Of a stretch of 64,000 bases of DNA, positions 57,007 through 64,000 are shown one piece after another. Source of the DNA: CAWJMD01 sp963845675. GTDB lineage: Bacteria; Actinomycetota; Actinomycetes; Actinomycetales; CAWJMD01. Below the pieces are notes generated by a model, which was not told the origin of the DNA, made no database searches, and saw nothing but the letters and a program-made list of their open reading frames with translations. Numbering within the stretch: the stretch's first letter is position 1; every line of letters begins with the position of its first letter. Made by a program: the position numbers and the translations under genes. The stretch lies in NCBI GenBank assembly GCA_963845675.1, contig CAWJSX010000002.1, positions 1 to 64,000 of the forward strand, given 5' to 3'.

Positions 57007-58455
57007 TCAGGGGCGGAAGGCGGAGCCGGCGCGATCCAGAGCGCCGTCCGTGACGGGAACCGCCCCGCGCCGAACCGCTCGGACCAGCTCGGCGTGGTCG
57101 GCTTCGGTCTGGTCCGCATAGGCCCGAGCGAAGTGGGCCATCGCCCGTTCCAGCTTCTTGGAGCGGCCGGCGTACCCCGCGATCATGGAAGCGCCGCTGG
57201 TGCGAGCGTGACCCTTGGCCAGCAGGTGTCCGACGATGCCGGCGTAGTCGGCCAGCGCCGCGGGGTCGATGGCGTCGAGCGGGATGGTGCCTTTCATGTT
57301 CCGGAACTGCCGAACGTAATACTGTCGCTCGCCGACGGTGGTCCACCCGAGGAGTGGGTCACTCACCGTCTGCAGGGCCTGCTGGTACTCCACCACTCGC
57401 TGGCCCTGGTGAGCGTGCCAGGCCGACTCGCCGTGCACGTGCGCTGCCAGCACCGATCGACGCGCCTGCTTCAGCTGGAGGAACAACACGTCCTCCGGGC
57501 TGCTGCCCTCGAGCAGCGCCACGTAGGCACGCAAGCCGACGCTGCCGACGCCGACGACCTTGTGAGCCGTGTCGACCAGGGTGTAGCCGCCCAGGACCCG
57601 CCGCCAGTGCGGGGCCAGGGTGGTCAGGTACTCATCCAGCGCGGCGGCGATCAGTCCACTGTCCCGCTCGGAGACGTGGGTGATCAGAGGCGGCTCGTCC
57701 ACGATGTGCCGACGCCCCTGATGCTCGCGGGTGAACCGTGGCAGCGCGCGATCACTGGTCCGGTTCCGGGCCCTCTCGGCGGAGCGCCCGATCTCGGCCC
57801 GGAGCGTCTTCTCGGTGGCGGTCTCGTGCAGGCGCTTGACGTCCAGACGGTTGTAGGAGCGCATGAGCAGAGGCTGCTCTGCCAAGAAGTTCACCTCCGC
57901 CCGGTACGCCGACACGCACGATCTGACGGCATCGGCGCACTGCTGCTCGCTGGAGGAGTTCTCCCGCCCGGCCACCCAGATGCTGGCAACGAGTCGCCGA
58001 AGGTCCCACTCCCAACCACCCGGATGGGCCTCGTCGAAGTCATTGAGATCGATCACGAGCTCGCCCTCTGGCGAAGCGTAGAAACCGAAGTTCCCCAGGT
58101 GCGCGTCGCCGCAGATCACCGGGGTGATCCCTGTGGCCGGCAACCCGGCGACGTCCTCGGCCATCACGATGGCGGTGCCCCGCAGGAAGCCGTACGGCGA
58201 GCTGACCATCCGGCTGACCCGGATCGGGATCAGGTCGTCCACTCGACCCCGATGTGACTCCTGGATCAGCTGGACCGGGTCCCGCCGGCCGACCGACGCC
58301 TCCCATCGCCCCAGGGACTTGCGGGGCACCTGCTTGCGCAGCGCTCGGCCGAGGGCGAATCGTTCCCGCCGAGACGTCGGTCGCTTCCGCAGCGAGCCGA
58401 ACGCCTCGCCCCCGGCCATAGCCAGGACGGTGTGTCCTCCAGGGCCGTTGGTCAC
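57007..58455 (-). CDS. DUF2252 family protein (kinase-like fold)
   Basis: 482 residues; GTG at 58455 has GGAGG upstream. GFLRGTAIVMAEDVAGL, VICGDAHLGNFGFYASPEGE, VIDLNDFDEAHPGGWEWDLR and RLVASIW are the DUF2252 blocks. GDAHLGNFG and DLNDFDE resemble the catalytic and metal loops of aminoglycoside-phosphotransferase-like kinases. KVVGVGSVGLRAYVALLEG is also typical. The molecular role is not established. Confidence 0.88.
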   Translation of the reverse strand: MTNGPGGHTVLAMAGGEAFGSLRKRPTSRRERFALGRALRKQVPRKSLGRWEASVGRRDPVQLIQESHRGRVDDLIPIRVSRMVSSPYGFLRGTAIVMAEDVAGLPATGITPVICGDAHLGNFGFYASPEGELVIDLNDFDEAHPGGWEWDLRRLVASIWVAGRENSSSEQQCADAVRSCVSAYRAEVNFLAEQPLLMRSYNRLDVKRLHETATEKTLRAEIGRSAERARNRTSDRALPRFTREHQGRRHIVDEPPLITHVSERDSGLIAAALDEYLTTLAPHWRRVLGGYTLVDTAHKVVGVGSVGLRAYVALLEGSSPEDVLFLQLKQARRSVLAAHVHGESAWHAHQGQRVVEYQQALQTVSDPLLGWTTVGERQYYVRQFRNMKGTIPLDAIDPAALADYAGIVGHLLAKGHARTSGASMIAGYAGRSKKLERAMAHFARAYADQTEADHAELVRAVRRGAVPVTDGALDRAGSAFRP

Positions 58456-58585
58456 GTCGTCACCTCCACCACCGGACACGTCTCGTTCTATCAGAGTCCC
58501 TGCTGCCGGTGGCATGTCCAGCGGATGCCGGTCACACCTCGTGGAAGGGACAGGGACGGGACAGCCGGCGCGCAACGACGCTGTG

Positions 58586-59410
58586 TCAGGCGGTCGTCGC
58601 GACCACTTCGAACGACCGGATGGGGGCACTGATCGGACCGGGCCCGAAGTGACGCAGCAGAGCCCCCTCCGCGATCTTGGTCGCCTCCGCGAGAACCAGC
58701 GTGTCGTGGTTCTCGATCGCGGCTCGGAGTGGCGTGCCCTGGCAGTAGGCGGTCGCGGCTTCGGAAGGGGTGGTCCTGCCTGTTCCGTCTACGGTCGTGA
58801 TCGTCATGTCCGGCATGCCGGCACGTTCGAGATCGGCCCGGATCTGACTCGGGGAGAAGTAGCCGTGTGGGGTCCGGCTCATGAACACCAACGGGTGCTC
58901 CGGTGCGGCGTCGATGAGCGCGGACTCGATCACGTACGGGACCTCGTTGTTCTCGATCCTGTCCCAGACATTGAAGATGAAGGACCCACCCGGTCTGAGA
59001 ACTCGACGGGCCTCCCGATAGCCGCGGACACGATCGGGAAAGAACATCACGCCGAACTGACAGACGACCGAGTCGAAGGCCTGATCCTCGAACGGTAGGG
59101 CGAGCGCGTCGGCCTGCTGCCACTTCACGCTCGCGCCATCCGGGGTTCGCGCCGCCGCCGCATCAAGCATGGGCTGGTTGAGATCAGTAGCGGTGATGCT
59201 CGCATCCGGGCAGCTGAGGACCAGTGCGCGCGTGAGTGCGCCTGTACCTGCGGCTGTCTCGAGGATGTCGCTCGGGCCGGCGTCCGCAACAAGGGCCGCC
59301 AACCTCGTGGCCGCGGCCCGAAAGATCATGGGTACGAGTAGTCGTTCGTAGACCTCGGGGATCGCCCCGACGAAATGTGCGTCTCCGCTCACCTCGCGGG
59401 CTTCAACCAT
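58586..59410 (-). CDS. Class I SAM-dependent methyltransferase
   Basis: 274 residues from the ATG at 59410; the frame is open further upstream to a TTG-type start near 59473 but without conserved sequence. Motif I is ILETAAGTGALTRALV, followed by TATDLNQPMLDAAAAR, QQADALALPFEDQAFDSVVC and LRPGGSFIFNVWDRIENNEV. It belongs to the Methyltransf_11/25 group, substrate unknown. It starts 79 bases downstream of the end of the GGDEF gene on the same strand. Confidence 0.85.
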   Translation of the reverse strand: MVEAREVSGDAHFVGAIPEVYERLLVPMIFRAAATRLAALVADAGPSDILETAAGTGALTRALVLSCPDASITATDLNQPMLDAAAARTPDGASVKWQQADALALPFEDQAFDSVVCQFGVMFFPDRVRGYREARRVLRPGGSFIFNVWDRIENNEVPYVIESALIDAAPEHPLVFMSRTPHGYFSPSQIRADLERAGMPDMTITTVDGTGRTTPSEAATAYCQGTPLRAAIENHDTLVLAEATKIAEGALLRHFGPGPISAPIRSFEVVATTA

Positions 59411-59488
59411 CTCCTCAACGTACTCCCGTTCGATTGAGTGGAGAGCACCTCTGTGCGGGCCTGCCCCCACCAAGCGGAATCCGACGAA

Positions 59489-60889
59489 TCAGCTTGTCCA
59501 GAGTGTCGGGACAGTGGCTCCTGGGGTGGCACCATCTGGGGAGGGCACGGTGAGCCTGTTCCGTCCGGAGTGCTTGGACGCATACAGCGCCGCGTCCGAT
59601 GTCGCCAACAGCATCTCGGTGCTGCTGATCGAACGGTCGGTCGTGGAGGCGCCGCCCAGGCTGACGGTGACGCTGACCTCGGTCGTGGCGACCGGTACGC
59701 GCGCCGAGGCGACCGCGAGCCGGATCCGCTCGCCGATCTCGCTGACGTCCGCCGCACTCGCGCCGGGCAGGAGTACCAGGAACTCCTCGCCGCCGGTGCG
59801 GATGAGGACGTCGCCCTCTCGCAGCGCGGTCCGGACGACCAGGGCGGTCTCTCGGAGCACCCGATCTCCGGCGAGGTGCCCGTGCTCGTCGTTGACCGCC
59901 TTGAAGTGGTCCAGGTCCAGCGACAACACACCCACGGGACTGTCTCCCCGGATGGCCCGCGCCCACTCCTCGTCGAGTCGCTGCAGCCCGAATCTGCGGT
60001 TGTAGGTGCCGGTCAGGGGGTCGATCGCGGCCAGCTGCTGGAACCGTTCGTGGGTCAGCACGTTGTTCAGGGCGACCGATACGGGGTCCGCGAACGACCG
60101 GAGAAGCTGGACCTGCTCCGGAGCCGGGGCGACGGCGAAGGCGAGGATGGCGACGCCGACCGGGACGGAACGGAACCGGAGAGGCAGGACGAGGACCGTG
60201 GCTGGCCGGAAGTCGACCAGCGTGGCACTGACCTGAACCTGGGCGTCGATGCTCAGTTCGACGAGCTCGTCCGAGGCGAGCGCACCCAGGACTGCCGGGT
60301 CCTCGGCCAGGGTGAACCCTCGCAGCCGGTGGGTCGACGACGCCTCCAGCAGGCCGTCCCGGACCACTCCCAGGACCCCGGCGTCAGCCCTGCTGTGATG
60401 CAGCAGCGCGGCGAGCGTGGCAGGGGCGAACTCGTCGACCTCCAGATGGCGGGCCAGCGTCCTGCTCAGGTCCGTTCCGGCCTGTTGCACCTGGCGTGAC
60501 AGCGACAGCGACGACACCAGATCATTGAATGACGATGCGGCCGCGCCCATCTCGTCGTCGGAGTCGACAGGCAGGCTGCACTCCTGCGGGGTGCAGCGAG
60601 CCCAGTCACCGCTGAACGAGGCCTCACGGATGACGTCGCCCACGTACTGCATCTGTCCGGAGAGGCTCTTGAGCCGACTGCCGACGACACGTCGAGCCAG
60701 CAGGTGGTTGACCAGGGCGAGCACCATGCCGGCAGCAACGCAGGCGAGGACGAACGGCGGCCGCAGCGCGAGCTCGGCGGGTACACCGAGCAGCAGCAGG
60801 ACCGGCGGGAACAGCAGCCCGACCGCGATCCCGAGCCCCAGCATCCACAACGCGAGATCGGTGAAGACCTTGCGGGTCATACGCGGCAT
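59489..60889 (-). CDS. Diguanylate cyclase with membrane, GAF-like and GGDEF domains
   Basis: 466 residues; ATG at 60889 follows GGGGAGG. Two N-terminal membrane helices (DLALWMLGLGIAVGLLFPPV, FVLACVAAGMVLALVNHLLA), a HAMP-like linker, a GAF-like sensor (about 130-280), and a GGDEF domain with DPLTGTYNRRF, LDLDHFKAVNDEHGHLAGDR and the active-site GGEEF. The inhibitory I-site RxxD (REGD) sits five residues before GGEEF. It should make c-di-GMP from GTP with product inhibition. A rearranged copy of its 3' half lies at 43473-44424. Confidence 0.92.
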   Translation of the reverse strand: MPRMTRKVFTDLALWMLGLGIAVGLLFPPVLLLLGVPAELALRPPFVLACVAAGMVLALVNHLLARRVVGSRLKSLSGQMQYVGDVIREASFSGDWARCTPQECSLPVDSDDEMGAAASSFNDLVSSLSLSRQVQQAGTDLSRTLARHLEVDEFAPATLAALLHHSRADAGVLGVVRDGLLEASSTHRLRGFTLAEDPAVLGALASDELVELSIDAQVQVSATLVDFRPATVLVLPLRFRSVPVGVAILAFAVAPAPEQVQLLRSFADPVSVALNNVLTHERFQQLAAIDPLTGTYNRRFGLQRLDEEWARAIRGDSPVGVLSLDLDHFKAVNDEHGHLAGDRVLRETALVVRTALREGDVLIRTGGEEFLVLLPGASAADVSEIGERIRLAVASARVPVATTEVSVTVSLGGASTTDRSISSTEMLLATSDAALYASKHSGRNRLTVPSPDGATPGATVPTLWTS

Positions 60890-61030
60890 GGACTGGGCAC
60901 CTCCCCGAATACGTCTGTGACCCTTTTCGGTCGAACCAGGCGGGCGCTTTAGCCGACCCACGGGCCCGTCTGCCAGGTGCGTCGAGAGGGCGGGGCCCGA
61001 CCTGCAGGAAGGCGGCGACACCTGCCCTCG

Positions 61031-61645
61031 TCAGCCCGAGGCCGGCCGGGTCATCAGCCACATCGGTGGGCCGCCGTCGTAGAGCGGGCCCCCGGGCGGC
61101 GGTGTCAGGGCGAAGCCGTAGCGCTCGTAGTAGGCGACGTTGTCCGCCTTGCCCGTCTCGAGGTAGACGGACTCGACGGCCATGTCCGCCTCGGCGAGTC
61201 CGTCAGCCAGCAGCCGGGACCCGACGCCGCGGCCCTGGGCGTCGGGAGCGACGCCCAAGGCCTGCAGGTACCTGACGGGCATGGACGGGAACGCCGCGTC
61301 GATCGCGGCCCCGAACTGCTGGACGTCACGGGCCCGCCGGCCCAGCCGGACCAGCGGCAGCATGCGCGGCACAGCCCGGACCTGACGCCAGCCGCTCATC
61401 GGGTAGCGCCCCGGCGGTTGCCACACGGCGGCCCCGACGACCCGCCCGTCGAGGAAGGCCGCGCGCACATGGCGGCCCGAGTCCGCGAGCGCGACGGCGA
61501 CGACGCACCGCAGAGCCGTGCGCCGGTGCCGCGCGTCCGGCAGCACGGCGGCCCAACCCGGATCATCGGCGAGGGCGTCCACCAGCACGTCCAGGGTGGC
61601 ACGGAGGTCGCCGCCTGCCGGCGGACGGACCACGACGACGGCCAC
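61031..61645 (-). CDS. GNAT-family N-acetyltransferase
   Basis: 204 residues; GTG start with GGAGG upstream. The acetyl-CoA loop LGVAPDAQGRGVGSRLLADG and the following YLETGKADNVAYYERYGF are the standard GNAT motifs A and B. The N-terminal half varies, so the substrate is unknown. Stand-alone gene next to the diguanylate cyclase. Confidence 0.9.
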   Translation of the reverse strand: MAVVVVRPPAGGDLRATLDVLVDALADDPGWAAVLPDARHRRTALRCVVAVALADSGRHVRAAFLDGRVVGAAVWQPPGRYPMSGWRQVRAVPRMLPLVRLGRRARDVQQFGAAIDAAFPSMPVRYLQALGVAPDAQGRGVGSRLLADGLAEADMAVESVYLETGKADNVAYYERYGFALTPPPGGPLYDGGPPMWLMTRPASG

Positions 61646-61726
61646 GTCACCGCCTCCTCCCGGATCGCCAGCCAGGCTACCGATGACCTCACGACGCTCT
61701 CGATCTACGTGTCGCGACGGCTCGGC

Positions 61727-62947
61727 TCAGGCCGAGGCCAGCCACTTGTCCGGCCCGAAGACCTCGTAGTGGATGTCTGCCTCGGGGATCTGCTGGTCGA
61801 TCAGGCTGCGGTGCACGGACTCCATGAAGGGCAACGGGCCACACAGGTAGATCCGTGCGTCGGCCGGGATCTCCACGGTCCCGAGGTCGACCCGGCCGAC
61901 GCGCAGGACGTCGCGGGTCGGCCGGACGCCGAGGTCCTCGTACCACCGGTGAAGTGTGGCAGCGGGCAACGCCCCCACGAGCTCCTTCAGCTGCTGGCGG
62001 TGGGCGTGCCGGGCCGGCGAACGGTCGGCGTGGAGCACCAGCACCTCGCGCGTCGAACCGGTGCCGGCCAGGTAGTGGAGGATGCCGATGATCGGGGTGA
62101 TCCCGATACCGGCGGAGATCAGCACCAGCGGCGCATCGGAGTCTTGGAGGACCAGCTCGCCGAAGGGAGCCGACACCCTGATCTCGTCACCCTCGAAGAG
62201 ATTGTCGTGCAAGAAGTTCGACACCTCACCAGCCGGCACGACCGCGCCGTCGTCGTTGCGGCCTCCCGGGACCGCCTTGACCGAGAACCCCCACTCGGTG
62301 ACCCCCTGGGCGTGGGTGAGGCTGTACTGGCGGATCTGGCGGGCGCCGTCGGGCAGCGTCACCTGGACCGACACGTACTGGCCCGGACGAGCCTCCGGCA
62401 GAGGGCTGCCGTCGGTCGTGCCGAGGACGAAGGACACCGTGTCGGGGGACTCCTGCAGACGACGGCGCAGGACCAGGGTGCGCCACACGTCTCCGTCCGC
62501 AACGCCCGCCTCGGCGTACAGGCCTGCCTCGATCGTGACCAGCGACTTGGCCATGTGCCAGTAGACCTCGTCCCACGCCGCGGCGACCGCTGGCGTGACC
62601 GCGTCGCCCAGCACCTCCACGATGGCGGCGAACAGGTGCTCGTGGACGATCGGGTACTGGTCCTCGGTGATCCCGAGCGAGGCGTGCTTGTGCGCGATGC
62701 GGGCCAGCACCTCGAGCGGGTCGCGTCCGTCCTCGGCCACCAGGAGGGTCGCGTAGGCGGCTATCGCACCCGCGAGGGCGCTCTGCTGGTCACCCTGGGC
62801 CTGGTTCCCTCGATTGAACAGGTCGCGTTCGAGCTCGGGGTGCGCAGCGAACATCCGCGTGTAGAAGACCGGCGTGATGTCGCCGATGGCGGCACCGATG
62901 ACGGGCAGCGTGGTCTTGACGACCTGGGCGGACTGGGTGGAAAGCAT
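61727..62947 (-). CDS. hmp: Flavohaemoprotein, nitric oxide dioxygenase
   Basis: 406 residues, the usual length. Globin part: FYTRMFAAHPEL with the B10 Tyr, NRGNQAQGDQ with E7 Gln, and ARIAHKHASLGI with the proximal His. FAD domain: RQIRQYSLTHAQG (RxYS). NAD domain: SAGIGITPIIGILHYL and IYLCGPLPFMESVHR, ending IHYEVFGPDKWL. It oxidises NO to nitrate using O2 and NADH. ATG at 62947 is chosen because it begins the conserved globin start MLSTQSAQVV and has GGAG upstream. Confidence 0.95.
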   Translation of the reverse strand: MLSTQSAQVVKTTLPVIGAAIGDITPVFYTRMFAAHPELERDLFNRGNQAQGDQQSALAGAIAAYATLLVAEDGRDPLEVLARIAHKHASLGITEDQYPIVHEHLFAAIVEVLGDAVTPAVAAAWDEVYWHMAKSLVTIEAGLYAEAGVADGDVWRTLVLRRRLQESPDTVSFVLGTTDGSPLPEARPGQYVSVQVTLPDGARQIRQYSLTHAQGVTEWGFSVKAVPGGRNDDGAVVPAGEVSNFLHDNLFEGDEIRVSAPFGELVLQDSDAPLVLISAGIGITPIIGILHYLAGTGSTREVLVLHADRSPARHAHRQQLKELVGALPAATLHRWYEDLGVRPTRDVLRVGRVDLGTVEIPADARIYLCGPLPFMESVHRSLIDQQIPEADIHYEVFGPDKWLASA

Positions 62948-63333
62948 GGGGGCTCCGTTGGTTGTCGAGGGGGCAGCTGGTCGTGTCGTCGAGGCGGCGG
63001 GGACCCTGCTGACGCGCCGGGGAGGTCCGGGTGCCAGCGGGATCTGCCTCAGAGGACGCCAAGCCCAGAAGCAAGAAGTTGGGGACAGGCACAACGCCGA
63101 TGGTGGTGAAGGCGTACTCCCCGTCAGATTGATGTCGCCCTACGGGAGCACCGGTCGTCTCGTAGAGGAAGTGCCGAAGGTCCCGTCCCAGCCCACGGAC
63201 CTGCGCCGTGCCCGCGGTCGCCGACATGGCCACCGCGTTCTGTTCGACAGGGGCTTGGTGCCACGAGCGACAGTGACGCAGGCGCGGGACGCTGGTAGAA
63301 CGGAGACAGGCACCCGGCACGAGGAGACGTGAC
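62948..63333. other. Intergenic between hmp and the Rieske gene
   Basis: 386 bases between divergent genes. It should hold both promoters, but I find no clear NsrR-like palindrome or -10/-35 pair. No gene or RNA is supported. Confidence 0.4.
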
Positions 63334-63714
63334 ATGCCAGGTCGAGTCAGGGTCGGTAGCGTCTCGGACCTCGCCGACGGGAAGCTGCACGCCGTGGACG
63401 CCGAGGGCACGTCAGTTGTCGTCGGTATCGCCGGGGACTCGTTGTGCGCGGCACGCGATCGCTGTCCACACATGGGCCTCTCCCTCACCAAGGGGCCAGG
63501 CGGCCTGAGATACGCCGACGGCCAGGTCGTCTGCCCGTGGCACAACTCCCGCTTCGACCTCGCATCGGGCGACAACCTCGACTGGGCGCGCGGCTTCGCG
63601 GGCAGGGACATGCCCCGCTGGTCGCGCAGACTCATCGCACTCGGCAGGAAGCCCTCGCCGCTGACGACGTACGACGTCATGGTCGAGGGCGACGACGTGT
63701 ACATCGAGCTCTGA
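63334..63714 (+). CDS. Rieske [2Fe-2S] ferredoxin-like protein
   Basis: 126 residues; ATG with GAGGAG upstream. Cluster-binding motifs are C-x-H in RDRCPHMGLSL and C-x-x-H in VVCPWHNSRFD. The length and lack of a membrane anchor suit a soluble electron carrier or the ferredoxin part of an oxygenase. It is divergent from hmp, with no oxygenase partner in the window. Confidence 0.9.
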   Translation: MPGRVRVGSVSDLADGKLHAVDAEGTSVVVGIAGDSLCAARDRCPHMGLSLTKGPGGLRYADGQVVCPWHNSRFDLASGDNLDWARGFAGRDMPRWSRRLIALGRKPSPLTTYDVMVEGDDVYIEL

Positions 63715-63825
63715 AGTCGTCGCCCCTGCCTGGGGGCCGTGCCTTCCACGACCTGAGCGGCTTCGGGTACGAGGGGGTCCGTCTGGCTCTCCGCCGTGGC
63801 CGCAGGATGGCTCTACGATCCGGGC

Positions 63826-64000
63826 ATGGCCTCAGCCTCCGACTTCGCCAGGCTCGCCGTCCTCATCGACGCAGACAACACCACCCCCGCGATCATCGAG
63901 GCCCTGCTCGCCGAGATCGCGAAGTACGGCAGCGCCACGGTCAAGCGGGCCTACGGCGACTGGACCACGCCGAACCTTCGGGGCTGGAAGGAGGCGGTCA
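63826..64000 (+). CDS. NYN-domain protein, 5' part only
   Basis: ATG at 63826. LAVLIDADNTTPAIIEALLA, EIAKYGSATVKRAYGDWTTP and NLRGWKEAV are the beginning of a LabA-type NYN (PIN-like) domain, with the first catalytic Asp residues in DADN. Proteins of this family are predicted ribonucleases. The gene runs off the window. The sequence meets the relic at 5515 at the GWKEA point. Confidence 0.85.
   Translation, partial: MASASDFARLAVLIDADNTTPAIIEALLAEIAKYGSATVKRAYGDWTTPNLRGWKEAV

Noticed and set aside
62790..63749. Minus-strand frame covering the Rieske gene and hmp upstream region
   Set aside because: No family, no start signal, and antisense to a clear Rieske protein.

Overview
The window comes from a high-GC actinomycete. 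Supporting this are very strong GC third-position bias, GTG starts, mycothiol-type DinB (DUF664) and deazaflavin (F420)-type reductase proteins, and a small SARP/BTAD regulator. The exact genus cannot be fixed from the sequence.

Region 1 (about 1-8.7 kb) is a decayed, lower-GC zone. It holds the broken frames of a metzincin-like metalloprotease, a NYN-domain gene with an inverted block, two frameshifted membrane-protein genes and a MobC-like mobilisation remnant.

Region 2 (8.8-34.6 kb) is the main system: an extracellular contractile injection system (eCIS, phage-tail-like particle). It is arranged as two long convergent operons. The plus operon (9.79-24.3 kb) encodes the CIS tube-end adaptor, a LysM-like protein, gpD-like hub, OB-fold spike, PAAR-like tip, gp25, two gpJ/gp6-type baseplate proteins, a gpI-type protein with beta-helix-like region, a DUF6519/Ig/PASTA-like protein and a DUF4157 cargo protein. 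The minus operon (34.0-24.7 kb) encodes sheath, tube, a T4-gp26-like zinc-ribbon protein, a Pro-rich linker protein, a DUF4255 terminator, an AAA+ ATPase and a second, 768-residue DUF4157 effector. The two effector genes meet tail to tail around a vapBC remnant. A BTAD/SARP regulator sits at the left edge. Three promoters (plus operon, sheath operon, and a 133-residue orphan gene divergent from sheath) each carry three heptamers spaced exactly 11 bp, with the same 9-nt distance to a similar -10 hexamer. This is the pattern expected of a SARP regulon and is the strongest new signal in the window.

Region 3 (34.6-52.6 kb) is accessory. It contains a transmembrane TIR protein, two methyltransferases with a TetR operator, a VOC protein, a collagen-like protein with a tandem-repeat protein, a rearranged GGDEF pseudogene, a trypsin-like protease divergent from a tyrosinase-vWA fusion, and several transposase or tRNA-end relics.

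Region 4 (52.6-64 kb) looks like ordinary chromosome. It encodes an epimerase, a SRPBCC protein, a CPBP protease, an alpha/beta hydrolase, a DUF2252 protein, a methyltransferase, a full-length diguanylate cyclase, a GNAT enzyme, flavohaemoglobin, a Rieske protein, and the start of an intact NYN gene related to the relic at 5.5 kb.

At least seven genes, including sheath, tube, baseplate and DUF6519, are interrupted by single-base shifts. Several lie in G or C runs, so uncorrected sequencing indels and true decay both need to be considered before calling them pseudogenes.
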